From a virus, in IMG/VR virus record IMGVR_UViG_3300030117_005958, positions 2,134 through 33,752 of that record: a DNA stretch of 31,619 nt; one strand, 5' to 3'. The notes under the pieces are model-generated. The model worked only from the letters and a program-made list of their open reading frames with translations, was not told the origin of the DNA and made no database searches. Position numbers and translations under genes: made by a program. This document shows positions 23,734 to 31,498 of this stretch, in pieces (the first letter of the stretch is position 1; every line of letters begins with the position of its first letter).

Positions 23734-25596
23734 TTATCCGTTAAGATCCTGACAGATAACAAGACCATACATATCTGGTCTAACCATCTTCTTGGCATAA
23801 CGGGTCATGACACCCTTACGAGGTACGAAGTCCTCGACACCGAAGATAGTTGGAGTTACCTGAAGCGGGACATACGGTGCGTACACATATCCACTTTCGA
23901 GGAATGATCCACCTTTACGTCCAACAAGGATAACGTTACGTGGGAAGTAAGGATCCACATAAACATCAAACTTCTTGCTCAACGAACCAACGTTAACTGC
24001 TCCGATGTTTCCACCTCCAGCATAATCGTTTCCAATGCTTGCTCTAAAGCCAGCAGTGAACTCAAGAATGTTGGCAACTTCTGGTGAACAAACAACGAAG
24101 TTCGCTCCGCCGCGAAGTGTCTTTCTGTGGATTTGAGCCGATACATCGTTGATGGTTTCTGCAAGTGTCTCGTACCATTCGGAAACGGTACCAGTGAAGT
24201 CAGCACCAAGCAATTGCTCGTTTGCGCTAGTGCTGATAGCAGCACCGGTGTCGCGAGTCAAGAATCTACCCGGACGACGTGACCAGTATTGAGTTCCAGC
24301 AGTGGCACCTTTAATAAGATCTTCAAGAATTTCTCTATCAATCTCAAGAGCAATTTGCTCAGAAAGAATGCTTGTAAGCTCAACTTCTGCGTCAAGGTTA
24401 TGGTAAGCATTGAGATCTTGTCCCAATTCTGGTGTCCACTTTGCCTTGAGCTTCTTGGTCTGAGCAGTAACCGCAACAGAATCAACTTTGATGTCGATTT
24501 CTGGGATTTCTGCTTGGTTCTCAAGCTCCCAAGTATCTGCACCAACAACTGCTCCCGGGTTACCGAAGGTAGAGTTAGTGAAATTATCATCAATTGGGAA
24601 TCCAAGGTTGATGACAGATGCAGTAAGCGTGTGAATAATCGTTCCTACTGGACAACCTAACCCCGTACCGGTACCGGGCTGGAAAGCTTGTCCCAAGTCG
24701 GTTCCAAGCATTGCTCCTGAACCAGTTGAAGCGAAAACAAGCTTAAGCTTAAAGTTCGCATTAGTTGCATCGCTACCGACAGAACCACTAGCAACTTCAG
24801 TTAATCTTCTTACAAGGTTTACACCTGTTTTGGCAGTAGCTGTAACAGCAACGAGGTTTTTGAGATCCAACTGTGCAAACGCATTCGATCCCGTAACTTC
24901 GATAATAATAGCATCTTTTCCATCAAGATCTGGGTCGTATCTAACAAGTTTATTAAGTTCATCTTGTTTTGCCTGTGTAAGAGGATGATTTCCTCCCCCT
25001 GCTGCGGCATTAACTGTACCAGAAGCAGCAACAACAATAGCTCCGTTTGGTACGGTAAGAGTAACACCTTCACCAACATCGTCTGATCCAGTAGGACTGG
25101 AAAGACCGTTGTTAAGAGAATATGGCCCCTTTTCTTGGTTTAAGATTCCTCTGCTGTCAGCAGTGTCTGCCAAGCTAACACCACCTGTGAGTTGTTGAGC
25201 AACAACTCCTCCACCGTAGAGAGAGTCCCCCCCGGTGTATCCGAGTTTTTCGGACTGAGCGGCGACTGTAAAGTCAAGGAAGAAAATGAGTCCCGATGGG
25301 AGGCTCATTGGTTGAACGCTTACAAGATCGTTAGCGATCAAGTTACCGAATACACGGCGAACGATTGGGAATGCAACTGATGCAAAACCTTCGACATCTC
25401 CACCTGCCATGGAGGATGCCTCACGCAACAACTCTTTTGCTTGGTTTTCAAGCAAACGGGCCATTCCGTCTTTAGCATTGTCACTATCAAGTCCCTCAAG
25501 AAGTCCGGTCTTTTCCCACTTGTTAAGTAGGGCTGCACCTTCTTTCTGGAGGTCGCGATTAACAATACCTTCTGTTAATTTATCTAAAACTGACAT
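23734..25596 (-). CDS. gp23: Major capsid protein
   Basis: The 620-residue protein is a T4-type HK97-fold capsid protein: the N-terminal propeptide is followed by FASVAFPIVRRVFGNLIANDLVSVQPMSLPSGLIFFLDF (about 71-109), the best conserved gp23 stretch. The C-terminal half includes LEIDREILEDLIKGATAG, GGANFVVCSPEVANILE, KFDVYVDPYFPRNVILVGRKG and GYVYAPYVPLQVTP. ELLREA holds a gp21-type cleavage site (Leu-x-Glu|Ala) after Glu59, close to the T4 position (65). Residues about 150-370 contain a Gly/Ala-rich insertion compared with T4 gp23 (521 residues). The gene has AAAGGAGA before the ATG and a strong terminator behind it. Confidence 0.97.
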   Translation of the reverse strand: MSVLDKLTEGIVNRDLQKEGAALLNKWEKTGLLEGLDSDNAKDGMARLLENQAKELLREASSMAGGDVEGFASVAFPIVRRVFGNLIANDLVSVQPMSLPSGLIFFLDFTVAAQSEKLGYTGGDSLYGGGVVAQQLTGGVSLADTADSRGILNQEKGPYSLNNGLSSPTGSDDVGEGVTLTVPNGAIVVAASGTVNAAAGGGNHPLTQAKQDELNKLVRYDPDLDGKDAIIIEVTGSNAFAQLDLKNLVAVTATAKTGVNLVRRLTEVASGSVGSDATNANFKLKLVFASTGSGAMLGTDLGQAFQPGTGTGLGCPVGTIIHTLTASVINLGFPIDDNFTNSTFGNPGAVVGADTWELENQAEIPEIDIKVDSVAVTAQTKKLKAKWTPELGQDLNAYHNLDAEVELTSILSEQIALEIDREILEDLIKGATAGTQYWSRRPGRFLTRDTGAAISTSANEQLLGADFTGTVSEWYETLAETINDVSAQIHRKTLRGGANFVVCSPEVANILEFTAGFRASIGNDYAGGGNIGAVNVGSLSKKFDVYVDPYFPRNVILVGRKGGSFLESGYVYAPYVPLQVTPTIFGVEDFVPRKGVMTRYAKKMVRPDMYGLVICQDLNG

Positions 25597-25617
25597 AGTT
25601 TTATTTCTCCTTTAAAG

Positions 25618-26637
25618 TTAGTTTAAACCTGCTAATCTTCGCATTCTATTGATGCGTGGATCAGTTGGCTGTTTAGCCTCTTTAGTTTGTGGTAACAAAG
25701 TAGATTTCCTACTAACCGCCTCGCTAAGTGTTTTTGGGGACTCTTTTTGAGCGCCGCTCACCGTGCTTTGAAGGGTTTCAAAGATTACCTTAGCCTCTTC
25801 AACAGACTTTGCATTTGAAATAGCTTCGACAAGTTTTAATTTTTGTCGCCCATTCAACGAGTCGCTAGTCAATGCTTCGTTTGTGTAAAGTAGCTTTGCG
25901 TTCTGAACGGAGGTTTCGTTCAAAGCGTCTTTTAGTTTGAGAACAGTGTCCTCAAAGCGTTTGGTTTTAGACTGAAGTTTTTTAAACTTTTCTTGAAGGT
26001 CTGCTTTTTCGCCCTCAAGTGTCTCGATAGATTCTCTTAATTTGCCAACCTCTTTGGCAATTTCATCTTCGCCTTCTTCTTGCTTATCTGCATGTGCCTC
26101 GATAGCAGCAGCCTCTTCGTAGGCCTCTTTCTTCTGGCTGTCTGGCATGCCTAAGTTTCCTGATTTCACAGGCTCAAAATCCAAAGTTAACTTCTCTGCA
26201 ATTGCTTCGATTGCATTTGGGTCTAAATTAATCTCTTCGTCTTCAAATAAGCTGGTTAAATCAATTTCATCGCTTTCTTTTAATTCTTCCTGCTCTTCAT
26301 CGGAAGGCTCTTCATCTGCGAGATCGTGCCGGTCTGCCATTTCCTCTGGTTCCTCTTGTCCCATTTCTTGATCAATTACACGCTCAAGCTCTTCAAAGTC
26401 TAGCGTTACAATCTGCTGATCAGACATGTCAGTGTCGCCAGAGACATCTGAAGCAGCCATGGGAATATTCCCCACAACATCTTCTTCGGATAATGTTTCC
26501 TCTTCATTGAGCATCGTATCAACAGCTTCTTTGATTTCTTTTGAATATTTTTCAATAATTGTTGACTCTGCACTCTTAATAGCAGCTTCTCTTAAAGCTG
26601 TTGCATCGATAATTGCCTGATCTAACATTGATGACAT
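25618..26637 (-). CDS. gp22: Prohead core scaffolding protein, gp22-like
   Basis: The 339-residue protein directly precedes gp23 by 21 bases, as in T4. It is very acidic in its first half (EEPEEMADRHDLADEEPSDEEQEELKESDEIDLTSLFEDEE) and forms a long coiled coil at about 200-255 (VGKLRESIETLEGEKADLQEKFKKLQSKTKRFEDTVLKLKDAL). The basic C-terminus DPRINRMRRLAGLN probably binds the capsid protein, like the C-terminal helix-turn-helix of other scaffolds. It forms the prohead core around which gp23 assembles and is then cut into peptides by gp21. AGGAGA lies nine bases before the ATG. Confidence 0.88.
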   Translation of the reverse strand: MSSMLDQAIIDATALREAAIKSAESTIIEKYSKEIKEAVDTMLNEEETLSEEDVVGNIPMAASDVSGDTDMSDQQIVTLDFEELERVIDQEMGQEEPEEMADRHDLADEEPSDEEQEELKESDEIDLTSLFEDEEINLDPNAIEAIAEKLTLDFEPVKSGNLGMPDSQKKEAYEEAAAIEAHADKQEEGEDEIAKEVGKLRESIETLEGEKADLQEKFKKLQSKTKRFEDTVLKLKDALNETSVQNAKLLYTNEALTSDSLNGRQKLKLVEAISNAKSVEEAKVIFETLQSTVSGAQKESPKTLSEAVSRKSTLLPQTKEAKQPTDPRINRMRRLAGLN

Positions 26638-26683
26638 TTGTACAATCTCCTAATATTTGGTCGCAAATAGACATTTTGCGTCG

Positions 26684-26695
26684 TAGTAAATAGTT
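26684..26695 (-). promoter_or_regulatory. Recurrent late-region motif, copy 2 (before gp22-gp23)
   Basis: Sense AACTATTTACTA lies 46 bases before the gp22 start in a gap of about 96 bases. A 6-bp hairpin, CGCAAA-ATGTCTA-TTTGCG, follows it in the leader. This would be the promoter for the scaffold and capsid genes. Confidence 0.5.
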
Positions 26696-26733
26696 GTAAA
26701 AAATGCAAAAATACCAAAAAATAACAACTTAGT

Positions 26734-26988
26734 TCATGAAATTACTAAGTTATCATCTTCATCCCAATGTATATTATTGTTGTCTTGCAAGAAACCCTCT
26801 ATAGACATTAGATAAAATTCCATTTCATTTGGCTGCATTCTGTTTGTATTTATTTGATGGTAGCACCATTGGATAACAGTGTTAATAAGAAAGGCCTTGG
26901 GGGCAAAAATAATATTATCCTCAACACGATAGCTTGGATCGTGCTCCTCTAAATATTTAATAATATCATTTCTTGTTTTTATTTTCAT
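26734..26988 (-). CDS. Small protein of unknown function
   Basis: The 84-residue protein is mixed helical and acidic, with several aromatic residues: NDIIKYLEEHDPSYRVEDNIIFAPKAFLINTVIQWCYHQINTNRMQPNEMEFYLMSIEGFLQDNN. No family is recognised. The ATG follows the fibre terminator within four bases of its T-tract and has no ribosome site, so expression may be low or need read-through. Codon use looks like the neighbours and the frame is open throughout, which favours a real gene. It lies between the fibre and the scaffold genes, so a head or fibre role is possible but unproven. Confidence 0.6.
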   Translation of the reverse strand: MKIKTRNDIIKYLEEHDPSYRVEDNIIFAPKAFLINTVIQWCYHQINTNRMQPNEMEFYLMSIEGFLQDNNNIHWDEDDNLVIS

Positions 26989-26991
26989 GAT

Positions 26992-27029
26992 AAAAAGGTG
27001 AGGGCAGAGACCCGTAGATCCCTGCCCTC
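26992..27029 (-). terminator. Rho-independent terminator after the fibre gene
   Basis: Sense GAGGGCAG-GGATCTACGGGTCT-CTGCCCTC forms an 8-bp stem at 27000-27029, followed by ACCTTTTT. It begins 15 bases after the fibre stop codon. Confidence 0.82.
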
Positions 27030-27044
27030 GGTTATCAAAAAGTA

Positions 27045-29534
27045 TTACTTCTTGAGGAGTGCTTTCAATTCTTCGATCTGAACTTGCTGGGACTTTACAG
27101 CCTCAACAAGAATAGATGTGAGTCTTGAGTAGTCAACTCCCTGAACGCCGTCTTGAGCAGTGTGAACTGCTTTTGGGACAACCTTCTGAACGTCTTGAGC
27201 GATGAAACCGAAGTCTCTTTCACCAGAATTCTTCCAAGTGAACTCAACACCCTCAAGGGACATAATAGTATCAAGAGCAGTGTTAGCCATAGAGCTAACA
27301 TCTTTCTTAAGACTTTCGTCCGAGTAAGTAACGAAAGCGGCTGCTCTCATCTTGTTGTTGTTATTGGAGCCGTCAGCGACATCAACAGCAAACTCAGTGG
27401 TTTCATCACCACCAATGTTAACTCGCAATCCGCTTGCGGCAGATCCAGTTACTTGGAAAATGTTGCTTTCAGGAGCGTAGTGAGCTTTTTCCCCAGTAGC
27501 AACACCATGGAATGAGACAAGACCACCAAGGCCAGAGCTGGCGTTACCCACTTCAAGGCCACCTGCGAAGCTTCCGGATCCATCAGCTTGAATAGTTGCT
27601 CCACCAGAACTATATCCATCAGCAATAGTGAGATGACTAGCTACGTTAAGCTGTGCTTGGAATGCACCGTTTTGTCCGGAAGAAATTCCGAAGACAGCCT
27701 GTCCAGAGCTATTTGCAATACCAGAAAGAGCAGAGCCTTCTTTCAAGAATAATGGACTAGAAAGAAGCTCAAGTCTTCCCGGCCCAATAGTCACGTTACC
27801 GGATCCTGAAATTGCACCAGCAACTGTAAGTGTAGAACCATCGAAAGTCAAGTTAGCTTCACTGTTCATGGCGTCAGTTCCAGTTGCAGTAACAAGTCTG
27901 TTGTTTGCACCATTCGCTAAGAAGTCAGAGACATCAACAGAAAGTTGACCAGATGATGCATCAAGACCGCTATCATCGACAATAATGCCGGCAACAAGAT
28001 CAACAATGCTCTCTTCCTTTACAGATCCGTCTGCGTCGAAGAACATGAATGTGTCAGTTCCGACAGCGATTGTTCCATCAGCAACAGCAGATCCTGTAAT
28101 TTCAAGCTTGTCAGATGTAAGAGCAAGACCTTTGTTCGTTCCAACTTGAACTGCGAGAACACCAGAAGAAGCAGCGAGACCGTCACCTGCCATAAAGGTA
28201 GCGAGATCATCAACACTTTCTAGTTGCTCTGTAGAGTCATCAGAATCAAGCATCAAGAACTTGTCACCGGATGCAACCTGAACATCGGCTAACTCAGAGA
28301 TGTCCAAGACAAACTGTCCAGAAGAGGCAGCGATACCAGCACCTGCTTGAGCAGTTGCAAGGTCAGCAATGCTTTCTTCTTTTACAGATCCATCTGCATC
28401 GAAGAACATGAATGTGTCAGTTCCAACTGCGATATCAGCAGCAGTAACAGCAGATCCAGTGATTTCAAGCGCATCGCTTGTAAGAGCAAGACCCTTGTTG
28501 GATCCAACTTGAACTGCGAAAACACCAGAAGAGGCAGCAAGACCGTCACCAGCCATTGCAGTTGCAAGGTCAGCGATGCTTTCTTTCTTTGATCCATCGT
28601 CAGTTCCGTCGATGATTGCGATGCTGTCAGCAGCAACGTCAACAGCAGCAGCAGCAAGGTCATCGAGATTAACAGCGATATCGTTAGCGTTTACTGTCAC
28701 ACCACCATTAGTAGCGTTTACTACTGCAAGAACACCAGAAGTAGCAGCAAGACCAGCACCTGCCTGAGCTGTGGAAAGGTCAGCAATGCTTTCTTCTTTT
28801 ACAGATCCGTCTGCATCGAAGAACATAAATGTATCAGTTCCAACGGCAATTGTTCCGTCAGCAACAGCAGATCCAGTGATTTCGAGCTTGTCACTTGTGA
28901 GTGCAAGACCCTTGTTTGTTCCGACTTGAACAGCGAGAACACCAGAGGAAGCAGCAAGTCCGTCGCCGGCCATGAAGGTAGCGAGATCGTCAACGCTTTC
29001 CAATTGCTCTGTAGAGTCATCAGAGTCAAGCATCAAGAATTTATCTCCGGATGCAACCTGAACATCAGACAGCTCAGAGATGTCCAAAACAAATTGTCCA
29101 GAAGAAGCAGCGATACCAACACCAGCCATTGCAGTTGCAAGGTGAGCGATGCTTTCTTTCTTTGATCCATCGTCAGTTCCGTCGATGATTGCGATGCTGT
29201 CAGCAGCAACGTCAACATCAGCATCAGACAATTCGTTGAGGTCCATAGAGAAAGTAACTGTTCCACTAGAAATAGTGGTGTCGAGTCCAGTTCCACCAGC
29301 GATAGTCAAAGGATCCCCAGCAGAAATAGTTTCAGTACCACCAGAATCAGCGGCGACTTTGATGGACCCAAGCTCAAAGTCATCAGTAGAACCTTCCTTG
29401 TTCATAAAAAGTTTAGCAGAGCCAACGGCACCAGAAGCGAACAAGAAAATGCTCCCGGTTGGGGCTCCAGAGGCAGCAGCCGATCCAGAGTTATTCTGAA
29501 GTGTGACTGATGCACCGTATTGAGATACAGCCAT
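27045..29534 (-). CDS. Repeat-built tail fibre / appendage with C-terminal Peptidase_S74 chaperone
   Basis: The 829-residue protein has a non-repeated head (1-105), seven related units of about 50-70 residues (about 109-520) of the type DxFMxxDxDGSxKEESIxDLATxxAGxGxAASSG, a Gly/Ser-rich beta region (520-730) and an intramolecular chaperone (about 736-829). The chaperone holds YSDESLKKDV with Ser738 and Lys743, matching the Ser-x4-Lys self-cleaving dyad of Peptidase_S74/endosialidase chaperones, then RDFGFIAQDVQKVVPKAV and a C-terminal coiled coil VEAVKSQQVQIEELKALLKK. The chaperone would fold the trimer and then be cut off, leaving about 737 residues. The protein is likely a receptor-binding or head/tail fibre. 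Its place inside the capsid genes is unusual for a tail fibre. Confidence 0.88.
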   Translation of the reverse strand: MAVSQYGASVTLQNNSGSAAASGAPTGSIFLFASGAVGSAKLFMNKEGSTDDFELGSIKVAADSGGTETISAGDPLTIAGGTGLDTTISSGTVTFSMDLNELSDADVDVAADSIAIIDGTDDGSKKESIAHLATAMAGVGIAASSGQFVLDISELSDVQVASGDKFLMLDSDDSTEQLESVDDLATFMAGDGLAASSGVLAVQVGTNKGLALTSDKLEITGSAVADGTIAVGTDTFMFFDADGSVKEESIADLSTAQAGAGLAATSGVLAVVNATNGGVTVNANDIAVNLDDLAAAAVDVAADSIAIIDGTDDGSKKESIADLATAMAGDGLAASSGVFAVQVGSNKGLALTSDALEITGSAVTAADIAVGTDTFMFFDADGSVKEESIADLATAQAGAGIAASSGQFVLDISELADVQVASGDKFLMLDSDDSTEQLESVDDLATFMAGDGLAASSGVLAVQVGTNKGLALTSDKLEITGSAVADGTIAVGTDTFMFFDADGSVKEESIVDLVAGIIVDDSGLDASSGQLSVDVSDFLANGANNRLVTATGTDAMNSEANLTFDGSTLTVAGAISGSGNVTIGPGRLELLSSPLFLKEGSALSGIANSSGQAVFGISSGQNGAFQAQLNVASHLTIADGYSSGGATIQADGSGSFAGGLEVGNASSGLGGLVSFHGVATGEKAHYAPESNIFQVTGSAASGLRVNIGGDETTEFAVDVADGSNNNNKMRAAAFVTYSDESLKKDVSSMANTALDTIMSLEGVEFTWKNSGERDFGFIAQDVQKVVPKAVHTAQDGVQGVDYSRLTSILVEAVKSQQVQIEELKALLKK
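28005..29110 (-). repeat. Long internal duplication in the fibre gene (780-base offset)
   Basis: Residues 142-250 (bases 29111-28785) and 402-510 (28331-28005) are the same except Ser156/Ala416; residues 161-250 and 421-510 are identical over 90 positions. The copies are exactly 260 residues (780 bases) apart, yet the DNA differs at many third codon positions, for example 7 of 60 bases between 28021-28080 and 28801-28860, all synonymous. Other shuffled units of the same family lie between them. Confidence 0.88.
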
Positions 29535-29573
29535 AATTTAAATCCTCCCATAGATTAAATTTCAGATAAAGTT

Positions 29574-29615
29574 AAAGAAAAAGCGCCAGAAGGCGCTTGA
29601 GGCACGAGATCGTGC
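29574..29615 (-). terminator. Double hairpin and terminator in the leader of the fibre gene
   Basis: Reading in the sense direction, GCACGA-TC-TCGTGC (29602-29615) is followed by AAGCGCC-TTCT-GGCGCTT (29581-29598) and TTTCTTT. The second looks like a good rho-independent terminator. It should end the head-assembly transcript (gp21 to the 161-residue gene). It lies downstream of the recurrent motif and upstream of the fibre start, so it also sits in the fibre leader. Confidence 0.75.
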
Positions 29616-29620
29616 TCATA

Positions 29621-29631
29621 TATAAATAGTT
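29621..29631 (-). promoter_or_regulatory. Recurrent late-region motif, copy 1 (before the fibre gene)
   Basis: Sense AACTATTTATA lies 86 bases before the fibre ATG in a 180-base gap. Unlike the copies before gp13 and the tail operon, it lies upstream of a terminator, not after one. If it is a promoter, transcripts must pass two hairpins to reach the fibre gene. Confidence 0.45.
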
Positions 29632-29714
29632 TTGAGGATTGAATTTGGTGTTACAAATTTGAACAATTTATGTTCTTTGTTTGTAAACACCTGTAAGGAT
29701 GAGGATAAAATATT

Positions 29715-30200
29715 TTAGTGCTGGCCGTCACTATATGTGGACACATTTATTCCAGAACCTGACAGTTCATACATGTCAGAGGCAGGGATACCAGTTAATT
29801 CTGCGCGAACTTGAAACCCTCCCGCGACGACAGCATCGCTGTTTGCTGGATTTGTGAATGAGCCGTGATTTCCGGCGGTAATGTACAGTTTTGTGCATTT
29901 AACATCCAAATCCAACGATCCTGTGTGACAAGGAACTAGCGCAAAGTGGTTTCCAGTAAGGGTCGCAGGGGCTTCCCCTTTCGGACTAAAATACACAATA
30001 ATGTCTGTGCTAGGTGAAAAATTTTGTATAATAATTCTTCTCGCTACTGTTGGAAACTCTACAACATATTCGTTTCTCAGCGGCGCTACCGCGCCAGACT
30101 CGCTTTTAATTGCAGAGCCTGTTAAATAAGGCTTTCCTGCTACTTGATATGCTGCTGAATTTCCCAAACCACTTGCGCGTGGTGAATAAATATTTGACAT
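29715..30200 (-). CDS. Probable virion structural or decoration protein, unknown family
   Basis: The 161-residue protein looks beta-rich: VVEFPTVARRIIIQNFSPSTDIIVYFSPKG, then GNHFALVPCHTGSLDLDVKCTKLYITAG and GGFQVRAELTGIPASDMYELSGSGI. This regular strand pattern, the Gly/Ser/Ala-rich start and the lack of any enzyme motif suggest a small virion protein, for example a capsid decoration or fibre accessory protein. I recall similar unnamed structural proteins next to capsid genes in marine phages but cannot name a family. It follows bS21 by 11 bases and ends the head-assembly unit before the double hairpin. Confidence 0.55.
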   Translation of the reverse strand: MSNIYSPRASGLGNSAAYQVAGKPYLTGSAIKSESGAVAPLRNEYVVEFPTVARRIIIQNFSPSTDIIVYFSPKGEAPATLTGNHFALVPCHTGSLDLDVKCTKLYITAGNHGSFTNPANSDAVVAGGFQVRAELTGIPASDMYELSGSGINVSTYSDGQH

Positions 30201-30211
30201 TTTACTTTCTC

Positions 30212-30448
30212 CTAGTCTTTATATTTAGCATCATGTTCTCTTTGAAGACGCTTTATTACTCTATTTCGCTCTTTTTTCTTTCTTCGGCGTCTATCTGTTG
30301 GCTTTTCAAAAAACATATATTTTTGTCGCCATTCGTCTTGAATGCCCTCTTTTTTTACTTTTTTAATGAATCTCTTGATCATTCTTTCGGGCGATTCATT
30401 TTTTCTTGGCGTGACCTCTACATGAACTGGTTTTGCTTTTTTTCTCAT
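30212..30448 (-). CDS. rpsU: Ribosomal protein bS21, phage-encoded
   Basis: The 78-residue protein is a full-length bS21 homologue: HVEVTPRKNESPERMIKRFIKKVKKEGIQDEWRQKYMFFEKPTDRRRRKKKERNRVIKRLQRE matches the bS21 pattern (E-S-x-E-x-x-I-R-F-K-K, then K-x-G-I, then a Y/F-E-K-P-T/S-x-x-R-R-x-K-K turn and a basic helix). bS21 sits on the 30S subunit near the anti-Shine-Dalgarno end of 16S rRNA and helps initiation. Phage copies are known in several aquatic phage groups and could bias ribosomes toward phage mRNAs. It is embedded between the unknown 138-residue gene and a virion gene with gaps of 7 and 11 bases, so it would be made with head proteins. Confidence 0.9.
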   Translation of the reverse strand: MRKKAKPVHVEVTPRKNESPERMIKRFIKKVKKEGIQDEWRQKYMFFEKPTDRRRRKKKERNRVIKRLQREHDAKYKD

Positions 30449-30455
30449 TATTAAC

Positions 30456-30872
30456 CTACTTAATTAATTGTTTCCAAGCGTTCGCTCCGCCAAGAAAGCC
30501 TGATATATCTACCCCTGCATCGCTTGGATCTACACCCTCAAGGGCTGAAGAAGGTGACGGAGGTGTATTGGCAGTGCCACCTTTTTTAAGTGGGCTTGTT
30601 CCTTCAAAAACATCAACACCACCAAAAGATGAATTACCAATTGCATCAAGCATTTTTTTCTTTGTTTCCATTAGTTTTTGTCGTTGTTTTTTCAAAGCTT
30701 CTTCATTAGCCTCCCTTACAAACGTTTGCTCAGTTGGATTTAAAGTTTCTTCTTGCTGCACTGTTCCTACCGCTTTAACGACTTCAGAAATGACAGTTTT
30801 CAGGACACCCTCTTCTATGAGAACCTCCTTGACGCTTTCCTTTATCATTTCTTTAAATTCACTTTTTTTCAT
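30456..30872 (-). CDS. Head-assembly region protein, unknown
   Basis: The 138-residue protein starts with amphipathic helix MKKSEFKEMIKESVKEVLIEEGVLKTVISEVVKAV, continues with a charged helical part (EANEEALKKQRQKLMETKKKMLDAIG), and ends in a Gly/Ser/Pro-rich, probably disordered tail closing with SGFLGGANAWKQLIK. No family can be named. Its place one base after the gp21 protease stop, where T4 carries small prohead core proteins nearby, suggests a core or protease-associated protein; this is inference. Expression is coupled with gp21 and bS21. Confidence 0.65.
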   Translation of the reverse strand: MKKSEFKEMIKESVKEVLIEEGVLKTVISEVVKAVGTVQQEETLNPTEQTFVREANEEALKKQRQKLMETKKKMLDAIGNSSFGGVDVFEGTSPLKKGGTANTPPSPSSALEGVDPSDAGVDISGFLGGANAWKQLIK

Positions 30873-30873
30873 C

Positions 30874-31470
30874 TCATTCCTTTACAATGTCATTTAAAAG
30901 TCTATTGATCTTATCAGCCTTTGTCCAAACATTAGGCTCTTTGCTTTCCTTCATCATAAAGGCACCAGTGGTAGATGGCTCAGAAACCATATCAAAGCAA
31001 ATTAGCTGAAAGTCGTCATTGACTCTGGCTGCGCCACTATTTTCATCAACAGTGCCTAGGCCCCTAGAGGAAATTCCAATCTGGCATCCCCCTTCTACTA
31101 ATGCCCTAAGAGTTTTGCCGGCAGGAGTTTCTAAAACCTTTATTTTTCCCATTACATCCTTGCCTTCAAACCATATGTCTGTGACAATGTGAGATGCATT
31201 AGCTAGATTTACTATAGAAGACTCTGGGTGGTCTAGTTCTCCCAAGGCTCTTTTTTCCTTTACAAGCTTTTTGTAATTCTGAACTTCTCTCTCTAAAATC
31301 GGCATAGGATAAACTCTGCCATTTCCGTTTTGAGCTTCTGCCCTCTGCATCACTCCGGAAAGAATTAGCCCACCACTTGCGACATAGCGCTTTTCTTCTT
31401 CCGTTAGAAGATCTTGACATGTTCCACCTTCACATAGTTGATAAAATTCTGTTAATAACATTCTTGACAT
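30874..31470 (-). CDS. gp21: Prohead core protease
   Basis: The 198-residue protein matches the T4 gp21 / U9-type prohead serine protease. GGLILSGVMQRAEAQNGNGRVYP (33-55) is the N-terminal strand region, RALGELDHPE (75-83) holds catalytic His81, and GCQIGISSRGLG (128-139) holds the nucleophilic Ser at 134 or 135; acidic FDMVSEPS follows. It is assembled inactive in the prohead core, then cuts gp22, the gp23 propeptide and itself at Leu/Ile-x-Glu sites. The gp23 here has such a site after Glu59, which fits. It is slightly shorter than T4 gp21 (212 residues) and precedes the fibre, scaffold and capsid genes. Confidence 0.93.
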   Translation of the reverse strand: MSRMLLTEFYQLCEGGTCQDLLTEEEKRYVASGGLILSGVMQRAEAQNGNGRVYPMPILEREVQNYKKLVKEKRALGELDHPESSIVNLANASHIVTDIWFEGKDVMGKIKVLETPAGKTLRALVEGGCQIGISSRGLGTVDENSGAARVNDDFQLICFDMVSEPSTTGAFMMKESKEPNVWTKADKINRLLNDIVKE

Positions 31471-31483
31471 AATAATAATCCTT

Positions 31484-31498
31484 TGACGGGCATTACCC
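31484..31498 (-). other. Small hairpin just upstream of gp21
   Basis: Sense ACGGG-TAATG-CCCGT is a perfect 5-bp stem with a five-base loop, ending 13 bases before the gp21 ATG at 31470. It contains the stop codon of the 20-codon frame and is followed by AAAGGA, the probable gp21 ribosome site, so it may tune gp21 initiation. It has no T-tract and is not a terminator. Confidence 0.35.

Noticed and set aside
24258-24605. Other-frame ORFs within the major capsid gene (24258-24605, 24289-24660 and 24819-25079)
   Set aside because: They overlap gp23 completely, show Leu/Ser-biased shadow composition and have no recognisable domain or ribosome site.
28005-29300. Regularly spaced repeats resembling a CRISPR array
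   Set aside because: The repeats are codon-phased, about 150-210 bases long and imperfect, lie within one open frame, and have no unique spacers of even size.
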